The position numbers and the translations under genes are program-made. Shown here piece after piece: positions 1 to 4,744 of a DNA stretch of 6,580 nt (within the stretch, counting starts at the first letter, position 1; every line of letters begins with the position of its first letter). This DNA is from Coriobacteriales bacterium (lineage in GTDB: Bacteria; Actinomycetota; Coriobacteriia; Coriobacteriales; UBA8131), in NCBI GenBank assembly GCA_031272005.1, contig JAISUQ010000069.1, positions 1 through 6,580 of the forward strand, in the 5' to 3' direction. The notes beneath the pieces were generated by a model that was not told the DNA's origin, did not search any database, and was given only the letters and a program-made list of their open reading frames with translations.

Positions 1-274
1 GCAGCATATATCGAGGAGAAGTGGTACAGTGATAAGGTGGACTTACGGAAGAAGCGTAAGGCCTCATGAAAAAGGGAAGCAAAACTCTCCACGAAACCTG
101 GGGGGATTCACCCAACGTGGCACCAACATCATCGCCATAGCCTTGGACGATGCCGGAGAAGACTGCGTCTACCACTCGCTGCTGGACATCTACCCGAATG
201 TAGTATCATGCAGCGACCCCAGCAGACTCCCCGGCCAACTCTGCAAACTCCTGACCAAACTGCTGACGAGATGA
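1..274 (+). pseudogene. Broken gene remnant; last part resembles the C-terminus of a VWA-domain protein
   Basis: No single frame reads convincingly through this stretch. Frame 1 is open from the window edge to a TGA at 67-69 and gives a charged, protein-like peptide (IEEKWYSDKVDLRKKRKAS). A 24-codon frame starts at the overlapping ATGA (66-68). A third frame, ending at TGA 272-274, gives GTNIIAIALDD near codons 27-37 before the helix-like tail, then YPNVV, SRLPGQL and CKLLTKLL. The order strand, short linker, YPxVV, LPxxLxxLL resembles the last beta strand and helix of VWA domains of the CobT/NorD type; this is a recalled likeness, not a match. The changes of frame suggest a decayed gene ending just before the tmRNA promoter. 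It could instead be the end of one intact gene entering from the left plus chance reading frames. No MIDAS motif is visible because the N-terminal part is missing. Confidence 0.35.
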
Positions 275-337
275 TAGAAAAGAGACGCCCGACCATGTTC
301 CTTGATAGCCTGCTGCTGCAAGAGAAATGTCTTGGAT

Positions 338-366
338 TTGCAATCCGTCCGGGATGGTTGTATACT
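338..366 (+). promoter_or_regulatory. Probable sigma70-type promoter of the tmRNA gene
   Basis: A -35-like TTGCAA (338-343) and a -10-like TATACT (361-366) are separated by exactly 17 bases. Transcription would start near 373, about 50 bases before the mature tmRNA 5' end at 422. Position, spacing and the strong -10 make this the best promoter candidate upstream of the gene. Confidence 0.6.
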
Positions 367-371
367 GGCTG

Positions 372-391
372 ACCTGCCATTTTAGGCAGGT
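372..391 (+). other. Hairpin in the tmRNA 5' leader
   Basis: ACCTGCC (372-378) pairs with GGCAGGT (385-391) around the loop ATTTTA, giving a 7-bp stem. It begins at the predicted transcription start and would lie in the 5' leader that RNase P removes from the precursor. It may protect or present the leader for processing; that role is inferred. Confidence 0.4.
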
Positions 392-421
392 TGTACCTTG
401 GCAAAGTCGAGGTCGTCTTGT

Positions 422-775
422 GGGGGCGACTGGATTCGACATGATAGTCCTGCGTCGGGCAGCATGCGGTGGTCTCCTCGCCACCTTAAACAGGGGTACC
501 GTCAAAATTAATTGACAACAGAAGCTATGCCCTCGCCGCCTAATTAAAGGCCGCGACGCCTAATCGGGATACATCCCCGCTCCCGAGGTGGCGCCATCTC
601 AGGGGAATGCCCCTGCACACGTAGTCGGTCTGGTGCAGGGAAAGACTGAACCGGCTGGCGACAGGTTCGTTGGCACGTTGACCAGCCTGAAGCGAGATTC
701 GATAACGCGCTGAGCATGGAGACACCTGGCAAGGGGTTAGCATGGACCGGAGTTCGACTCTCCGCGCCTCCACCA
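422..775 (+). ncRNA. ssrA: tmRNA (transfer-messenger RNA), one-piece form
   Basis: This is the rescue RNA that, with SmpB, frees ribosomes stalled on broken mRNA and adds a degradation tag. The 5' end GGGGGCGACTGGATTCGACA matches the universal tmRNA start. The acceptor stem is GGGGGCG (422-428) with CGCCTCC (765-771); its third pair is G-U, the alanine identity signal. The T arm is CGGAG (748-752), loop TTCGACT, CTCCG (760-764). The discriminator is A772 and CCA (773-775) is encoded. A pseudoknot fitting PK1 is visible: GGTGG (468-472) with CCACC (481-485), and loop bases CCTC (476-479) with GGGG (493-496). The tag frame follows and ends at TAA 541-543. The 354-nt length is normal, and 5' and 3' domains are in standard order, so it is not a permuted two-piece gene. 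smpB is not in the window. No U-run terminator follows; a repeat array does. Confidence 0.97.
514..543 (+). other. Proteolysis-tag reading frame inside tmRNA (…DNRSYALAA, stop TAA)
   Basis: Codons 514-540 read DNRSYALAA followed by TAA at 541-543. The YALAA ending is the classic recognition end for ClpXP-type proteases. The frame is open further upstream (KLI from 505), so the resume codon is uncertain: AAA at 505, TTA at 508 or GAC at 514 are all possible. The PK1 pseudoknot ends at 496, and resume codons usually lie roughly ten bases after it, which favours 505-508. A G-start codon favours GAC at 514. No GCA-type resume codon is present in frame. Confidence 0.8.
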
Positions 776-837
776 ACTTTGATACCATTTCTGGCTTGCG
801 ATAACTCACCAGTCGCGCTCGCAAGCTCGCTGCTCCA

Positions 838-860
838 CAAACGCGCCACTGGCGCGTTTG
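838..860 (+). repeat. Hairpin of array copy 1
   Basis: CAAACGCGCC (838-847) and GGCGCGTTTG (851-860) form a perfect 10-bp stem around the loop ACT. It could end transcription from either side, although no T-run follows on either strand. The inner nine pairs recur with one compensating change at 4638-4658. Confidence 0.85.
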
Positions 861-939
861 GCCCCGCGCCTCCACCAACTTTGATACCATTTCTGGCTTG
901 CGATAACTCACCAGTCGCGCTCGCAAGCTCGCTGCTCCA

Positions 940-962
940 CAAACGCGCCACTGGCGCGTTTG
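940..962 (+). repeat. Hairpin of array copy 2
   Basis: Identical to the hairpin at 838-860, exactly 102 bases further on: 10-bp stem and loop ACT. It is the last strong structure before the stop codon of the convergent lipoprotein gene, so it may also shape that gene's mRNA 3' end. Confidence 0.85.
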
Positions 963-998
963 GCCCCGCGCCTCCACCATTCTTGATACCATTTCTGG

Positions 999-1559
999 CT
1001 ACTTTTTCCAGTTTGCGAACAGGTCCTTGACGGGGGCCATTTCGGTGGCGGAGATGGTCAGGTCGCCTGTGGCCTCAACGCGGTAACTGTCGAAGACCAG
1101 CACCGGGCTGCAGGCGTTGGTGTTGACCGCCAATGTATCGATGTCGAAGCGACTGCCGCAGTTCTGACAGACCAGCACGTCTCCATCCTGAACATAATAG
1201 CCCCTGCCGGAGTCGTAACAGGTATAGCAGGTGTTGAAGGCTACCAGACAATCGCCATCGGAGGCGCGCACGGCCAGCACTTCCATCTCCACACCATCGT
1301 AAGATGCCGGATAAAAGCTGGCCGTGGTGGTTACTTCGTCCATGGGGATAATGGCTTCGGAGTTTGCCGGCTTGGCTGTGCCGGCAGAGTCGGATTCTCC
1401 AGCGGTGATACTGCTGCCAGCTGTGCCAGTGCCTGATGTGCCGGTATCGGTACTGGCGCCATCGCCGCCAGCGGATTGGGCGCTATTCGTGCAGCCAACC
1501 AGCAGCGACAGCGCCAGCAGTGTCGCCAGAATTATCGACGTGAATCGCAGAAACAGCAT
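999..1559 (-). CDS. DUF2318-like cysteine-motif lipoprotein
   Basis: This is a 186-residue exported lipoprotein, probably binding a metal or Fe-S centre outside the membrane. The signal peptide covers residues 1-22, with lipobox LVGC and lipid-anchor Cys23. A Gly/Ser/Thr/Ala-rich linker follows (about 24-68). The C-terminal domain has CYTC (111-114), the segment SGRGYYVQDGDVLVC, CQNCG (131-135) and Cys150 in ACSP. This order (FNTC-xx-C, GRGYY, VCxxCG, C-P) is that of the DUF2318 family; most members I recall carry membrane helices instead of this lipid anchor. The function of DUF2318 is not settled; some members sit beside iron-uptake or redox genes. The start at 1559 is chosen because GGAG lies seven bases upstream and the signal peptide begins there; a longer frame to 1676 would bury the signal. 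The stop TAG (999-1001) touches the tmRNA repeat array. It follows the flavoprotein gene on the same strand, 225 bases away, with its own likely promoter. Confidence 0.8.
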   Translation of the reverse strand: MLFLRFTSIILATLLALSLLVGCTNSAQSAGGDGASTDTGTSGTGTAGSSITAGESDSAGTAKPANSEAIIPMDEVTTTASFYPASYDGVEMEVLAVRASDGDCLVAFNTCYTCYDSGRGYYVQDGDVLVCQNCGSRFDIDTLAVNTNACSPVLVFDSYRVEATGDLTISATEMAPVKDLFANWKK

Positions 1560-1598
1560 ACTCAGGCTCCATAAGGCTGTAGGCAAACTAACCTGTCC

Positions 1599-1604
1599 AG
1601 TATA
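1599..1604 (-). promoter_or_regulatory. Possible -10 element of the lipoprotein gene
   Basis: The minus strand reads TATACT here, about 40 bases upstream of the ATG at 1559, which would give a short leader. No good -35 hexamer is found at 16-18 bases, so the promoter may need an activator or the match may be chance. Confidence 0.3.
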
Positions 1605-1728
1605 ACCCCAGGACGCCCGCAAGCGGCAGATAGTTACCTCGCTGGCATCAACCCTGGCATCGAAGCCGACACGCAAACCGAGCCTGACCCAGCAGCAAAA
1701 GCTGGCGGAGTTGAGTCTTGATAATCCC

Positions 1729-1771
1729 GCAACCGGCGCCGCAGGCCGTTCTGGCTTCCGGCACCGGTTGC
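1729..1771 (-). terminator. Long hairpin after the flavoprotein gene
   Basis: GCAACCGGCGCCG (1729-1741) faces CGGCACCGGTTGC (1759-1771): 13 pairs with one mismatch. A weaker inner stem (AGGCC with GGCTT) lies in the 17-base loop. It begins 14 bases after the flavoprotein stop at 1785 on the minus strand. There is no T-run, so it may act as an mRNA-stabilising 3' structure or as an imperfect terminator. Confidence 0.45.
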
Positions 1772-1784
1772 AGCTGCTTCTCCC

Positions 1785-3257
1785 CTACCCCTTGGCCAGC
1801 TTGGCAGCAGAACGGCCCGCCTGGCGGCCGTTGACCATGATGTCGCAGACGGCGTTACCTCCCAGACGGTTGGCGCCATGGATACCACCGGTGGTTTCGC
1901 CGGCAGCGAACAAGCCGGCTATCGGTTGGCCATCGGCGTCCAGGGCCTGGTTGTCGATGTTGATGCGGATGCCGCCCATGCAGTGGTGGATGCCCGGGGC
2001 CACCTTGCAGGCGTAGTAGGGTGCCGAAGTCAGTGCGGCCAGACCCTGCGTGCGGCCAAACTCATCGCTGGCGCCGCTCAGGCTGACTTCGTTGTAAGCC
2101 GCCACGGTGGCGCTGAGTGCTGCGGCATCCAGCTTCAGCTTGGATGCCAACTCCTCCAAACTGTCGGCCTTGACGGACAGTCCCTGCTTGTCGTAGTTGG
2201 CAGCATCCTTGTTCTTATCCCAGACCTGCTGGTCGTAGAGCACGTAGGCGTACTTGCCCGGCTGTTCCAACTCGGCGGCGCTGACCACATCGCGGGTCTT
2301 CATCTCGTCTACGAAGCGGCGCCCCTCCGAGTTGACCAGGATGCCACCGCCGCCCCGGATGGCCTCGGCAATCAGCGAACCATGCTCCTGGTCGACGGTG
2401 GGATGAGTCTGAATCTGGTCCATGTCAATCAGCTCTGCGCCCGCTGCGGCGGCCATGCGCATGCCATCGCCCTGGGTACCGGGCATGTTAGTGGTCACAA
2501 AGTCTGCCAGGTCCGGGCGGTACTGTTTGATCATCTCAAAATTTGCGCCGAAGCCCCCAGTAGCCACGATGACGGCTGGCGCCGTGTAGGTATTGCCGGA
2601 TGCCGTCTGCACGCCAGTGACCTTGTCACCCTCCTTGATGATTCTGGTGACGTTCTCTCCCAACAGCAGGTCGATGCCGGCCTGGCCCACATTTTTCTCC
2701 AACCCCGGCACCAGCGTCTTACCCACGGCACTGCCGTCCGTTGGGCGATGGCAACGCTTGACCGAGGTGCCGGCGGTCTGGGAGATGTTATCCAGCCGGA
2801 TGCCGATGCTGTCCAGCCAGTCGATGGCCTCGGCGGAATTGTCGCAGAGATGCTCAATCAGGGCCATATCGCCGCGCTCCTTGCCCCCGATGTAGGTGTC
2901 TTCGACGAACAGTTGGTTGCTGTCCTCGATGCCTTGTTCTGCCTGAAACCTGGTTTCTGAGGCGTTCATGCCGGAGGAGGAGAAGTTGGTATTGCCACCC
3001 ACGGTATTCTCCTTCTCCAGGATAATTACTTTGGCTGCGCCCTCAGCTTTGGCCGTCAGGGCAGCGGCCATGCCGGTGCCACCGGCTCCGATGATCACCA
3101 CGTCACAGGACTGGACTTGCGGGAGCCTCTCCGCCCCAACTTCGCTCTTTTGCGGCTGACAACCAGCCAGCAGCGAAGCTGGAGTCACGCTGAGCACGCC
3201 CAACGCCGCCAGGCCTTGGATAAAACTCCGACGGTCCATCTCGCTAAACTCGTGCAT
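1785..3257 (-). CDS. Tat-exported flavoprotein of the fumarate/urocanate reductase family
   Basis: This 490-residue FAD protein probably reduces an unsaturated carboxylate (fumarate or a relative) as a terminal electron acceptor outside the membrane. A twin-arginine signal (RRSF, residues 9-12) ends in lipobox LAGC with Cys33, so it is a Tat lipoprotein. The FAD site GAGGTG is at 57-62. Residues equal to the Fcc3 fumarate reductase active site are seen: His285 (QTHPT), Glu298, proton-donor Arg314 (GRRFVDE), His424/His425 (IHHCMGG) and Arg464 (GANRLGGN). The Thr that precedes the catalytic-site Glu in Fcc3 is Ala297 here, so fumarate may not be the substrate. There is no CxxCH haem site, so electrons must come from a separate partner, perhaps a cytochrome or quinol carrier not in the window. 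The start at 3257 is set by a perfect GAGGAGG five bases upstream. The divergent neighbour is the Mrp gene; the DUF2318 lipoprotein follows. Confidence 0.9.
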   Translation of the reverse strand: MHEFSEMDRRSFIQGLAALGVLSVTPASLLAGCQPQKSEVGAERLPQVQSCDVVIIGAGGTGMAAALTAKAEGAAKVIILEKENTVGGNTNFSSSGMNASETRFQAEQGIEDSNQLFVEDTYIGGKERGDMALIEHLCDNSAEAIDWLDSIGIRLDNISQTAGTSVKRCHRPTDGSAVGKTLVPGLEKNVGQAGIDLLLGENVTRIIKEGDKVTGVQTASGNTYTAPAVIVATGGFGANFEMIKQYRPDLADFVTTNMPGTQGDGMRMAAAAGAELIDMDQIQTHPTVDQEHGSLIAEAIRGGGGILVNSEGRRFVDEMKTRDVVSAAELEQPGKYAYVLYDQQVWDKNKDAANYDKQGLSVKADSLEELASKLKLDAAALSATVAAYNEVSLSGASDEFGRTQGLAALTSAPYYACKVAPGIHHCMGGIRINIDNQALDADGQPIAGLFAAGETTGGIHGANRLGGNAVCDIMVNGRQAGRSAAKLAKG

Positions 3258-3262
3258 TAGTT

Positions 3263-3269
3263 CCTCCTC
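3263..3269 (-). promoter_or_regulatory. Ribosome binding site that fixes the flavoprotein start
   Basis: The minus strand reads GAGGAGG, then AACTA, then ATG at 3257. This full anti-16S match decides for the MHEF start over the longer open frame that begins at 3461 and over the internal ATG next to RRSF. Confidence 0.85.
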
Positions 3270-3372
3270 AATCAAACGGATAAACAACCTGACGAGTATG
3301 GCGATAAAGGTTGTCGCAAAACACACCCTTTTGGCGTGGTGTTGGTTTGTGGGGTTTTCCGCAATCACGGAA

Positions 3373-3403
3373 GCTGGCATATGCCGGCAGGTTTCACTAC
3401 AAT
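3373..3403 (+). promoter_or_regulatory. Candidate promoter and 16-bp palindrome upstream of the Mrp gene
   Basis: GCTGGCATATGCCGGC (3373-3388) is symmetric except for one T/G position. A -10-like TACAAT lies at 3398-3403; a 17-base spacer would put the -35 at 3375-3380, inside the palindrome and poor in sequence. The layout would suit a dimeric regulator acting on the Mrp gene and perhaps on the divergent flavoprotein gene. This is inference from symmetry only. Confidence 0.35.
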
Positions 3404-3444
3404 ACATAGGCGATAAAAACCACCAGTTATCATCAGATGTCCCC

Positions 3445-3451
3445 AAAGGAG
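3445..3451 (+). promoter_or_regulatory. Ribosome binding site that fixes the Mrp start
   Basis: AAAGGAG lies nine bases before the ATG at 3461. The earlier in-frame ATG at 3437 has no such site and would include this ribosome site in the coding region, so 3461 is preferred. Confidence 0.75.
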
Positions 3452-3460
3452 AATTTTCCA

Positions 3461-4447
3461 ATGCCCGATGAAACCAACAGCCAGTCCAACACCCAGCCCA
3501 CTGCAGAAACCGCTGCCGCCGCTGACGTCGCCGCTGAAGCCGCCGCCGACCCCGTCGCCGATTCCACTGCCGACCCCACTGCCGACCCCGCAGCCAGCTG
3601 CGACAGCGCCTGTTCGTCCTGCGCGGCGGATTGCACCAGCCGCAGCGAACCGCAGGATTGGCATGCCAAACCCAACGACTTCACGCAAATCAAGCAGATT
3701 ATCGCCGTGGTCAGCGGCAAGGGCGGCGTAGGCAAGTCTCTGGTAACCTCAACTCTGGCCTGCGCCCTGCAGGCACAGGGCAAGCAGGTTGGCATCCTGG
3801 ACGCCGACATCACCGGGCCTTCCGTACCCAAAGCCTTCGGCGTGTCTGAGAAGCTGCGGGCCAATGTCGCCGGGCTGTTGCCCTCTGTAAGCGCCGGTGG
3901 TATCCAGGTGGTCTCCACCAACCTTATCCTCCCCGAGGATACCACGCCGGTTCTCTGGCGCGGCACCATCATCTCCGGCCTGGTACGCCAGTTTTTCAGC
4001 GAGGTGACCTGGGGCGAGCTGGACTACCTGCTGATTGACATGCCTCCCGGTACCGGCGACGTGCCGCTGACCGTCTACCAGTCGCTGCCGATCAACGGCG
4101 TGGTCGTGGTAACTGCACCTCAGGCCCTGGTCTCGATGATTGTCGGCAAAGCCATCAACATGGCTGCTACCATGAATGTGCCGATATTGGGTTTGGTGGA
4201 GAACCTCTCCTACTTCCAATGCCCGGACTGCGGCAACAGACACGACATCTTCGGACCCAGCCAGCTGGACGCCCTGGCCAAGGAGTACAACATCACCCTG
4301 ACCGCCCGCCTGCCCATCGACAGCAACTACGCCTCACTGATGGACTCCGGGCAGATAGAGCAGGCCCAGATTCCCGAGATAACCGCCTTCGCCACCACCC
4401 TGTCTGCCGAGCTGGAAGCCACCACCAACTCAACAACCGACGCATAG
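3461..4447 (+). CDS. Mrp/NBP35-family Fe-S cluster carrier ATPase
   Basis: This 328-residue cytoplasmic P-loop ATPase belongs to the Mrp (ApbC/NBP35) family, which hold a [4Fe-4S] cluster between subunits and pass it to target proteins. The deviant Walker A motif GKGGVGKS is at 86-93, followed by DADITGPSVPK, the Walker B-like LLIDMPPGTGD and the family-specific bridging pair CPDCG (Cys254, Cys257). Residues 15-46 are a low-complexity Ala/Asp/Pro tail with ADPTADPTADP-type repeats. A second cysteine set C-x3-C-x2-C-x3-C (47, 51, 54, 58) precedes the ATPase domain. It recalls the N-terminal cluster motif of NBP35-like proteins, though with different spacing. The core matches full family length. 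It stands alone on the plus strand, divergent from the flavoprotein gene; a role in supplying Fe-S clusters to local redox partners is possible but inferred. The symbol mrp is plausible but not assigned because paralogs are common. Confidence 0.92.
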   Translation: MPDETNSQSNTQPTAETAAAADVAAEAAADPVADSTADPTADPAASCDSACSSCAADCTSRSEPQDWHAKPNDFTQIKQIIAVVSGKGGVGKSLVTSTLACALQAQGKQVGILDADITGPSVPKAFGVSEKLRANVAGLLPSVSAGGIQVVSTNLILPEDTTPVLWRGTIISGLVRQFFSEVTWGELDYLLIDMPPGTGDVPLTVYQSLPINGVVVVTAPQALVSMIVGKAINMAATMNVPILGLVENLSYFQCPDCGNRHDIFGPSQLDALAKEYNITLTARLPIDSNYASLMDSGQIEQAQIPEITAFATTLSAELEATTNSTTDA

Positions 4448-4627
4448 TCCTGACCTGACAGGGTTGCGAACGGCGAAAACCCCTCACGGGTTCAAATCCC
4501 CGCGACGGGAGTCATCTGTTGTTGCTGATTTGTGAGTTCGCAGATCAACTCTGGTGTCGGCGGAGTGATTTGACAATCGTGAGCTGCGCTCAGGCTTGTG
4601 GACCTCGTTCGCTTCGCTCACTCGGAC

Positions 4628-4672
4628 ATTTTCGCTAAAACGTGCCACTGGCACGTTTCTTTACGCGAAAAT
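4628..4672 (+). repeat. Nested palindrome within the tRNA-Leu array
   Basis: The outer stem is ATTTTCGC (4628-4635) with GCGAAAAT (4665-4672). The inner stem is AAACGTGCC (4638-4646) with GGCACGTTT (4650-4658), loop ACT. The inner hairpin matches the tmRNA array hairpin except for one T-A pair in place of C-G. Just before it lies a GTTCGCTTCGCTCACTCGG stretch, comparable with the GCTCGC-rich stretch of the tmRNA unit. Confidence 0.85.
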
Positions 4673-4703
4673 CCCTCGCGGGTTCAAATCCCCGCAATGG
4701 GAG
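4672..4703 (+). other. tRNA-like T-arm minihelix on the strand opposite to tRNA-Leu
   Basis: GCGGG (4678-4682) and CCCGC (4691-4695) enclose TTCAAATC, a T-loop-like sequence. Outside it TCCC (4672-4675) can pair with GGGA (4700-4703), followed by GTCA in place of an end CCA. The partial copy at 4480-4511 retains GGGTTCAAATCCC but with altered flanks. It could be a trace of another tRNA's 3' end. The anticodon arm and the 5' half are absent, so this is not a tRNA gene. Confidence 0.4.
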
Positions 4704-4744
4704 TCATCTGTTGTTTGCTGATTAACAGGTTCGCAGATCAACTC

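Larger units (their letters stand above)
762..1000 (+). repeat. Tandem array of a 102-bp unit beginning in the tmRNA 3' end (2.35 copies)
   Basis: Copy 1 is 762-863 and copy 2 is 864-965; the two are identical over all 102 bases. Copy 3 is partial (966-1000, about 35 bases, three mismatches just after its CCA). Each copy starts with the last 14 bases of tmRNA (CCGCGCCTCCACCA), so the acceptor 3' strand with CCA is present at 762-775, 864-877 and 966-979. The rest of each unit holds a GCTCGC-rich stretch and a 10-bp hairpin. The array fills the whole space between tmRNA and the convergent lipoprotein gene, and its last bases form part of that gene's stop codon. The design matches the E. coli tyrT 178-bp repeats, which also start with the tRNA 3' end. 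No protein-coding role is supported. Confidence 0.96.

Noticed and set aside
838..860. Classical intrinsic terminator for tmRNA
   Set aside because: The stem is strong but no T-run follows on either strand.
540..992. Minus-strand open frames of 135-150 codons across tmRNA and the array, and a plus-strand frame at 716-1030
   Set aside because: They read through the tmRNA tRNA-like domain and the 102-bp repeats; the internal protein repeat (GQTRQWRVCGAASLRA) simply mirrors the DNA repeat. Such frames are typical false genes over stable RNAs.
762..1000. CRISPR array
   Set aside because: Units are contiguous 102-bp identical copies with no unique spacers, and no cas genes are seen.
762..1000. 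attL/attR scar of an integrated phage or island at the tmRNA 3' end
   Set aside because: Copies of the 3' end are only 102 bases apart with no integrase gene, and regular tandem spacing fits repeat amplification better. A relic of an ancient integration is not excluded.
1878..2960. 360-codon plus-strand open frame opposite the flavoprotein gene
   Set aside because: It is the antisense shadow of a gene with high G+C at third codon positions; the minus strand has a signal peptide, a ribosome site and all family motifs.
3437..3461. Earlier ATG at 3437 as the Mrp start
   Set aside because: It has no ribosome site, whereas the ATG at 3461 has AAAGGAG nine bases upstream.
4628..4672. Integron attC site
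   Set aside because: The palindrome lacks the paired core sites of attC, and there is no integrase or cassette array.
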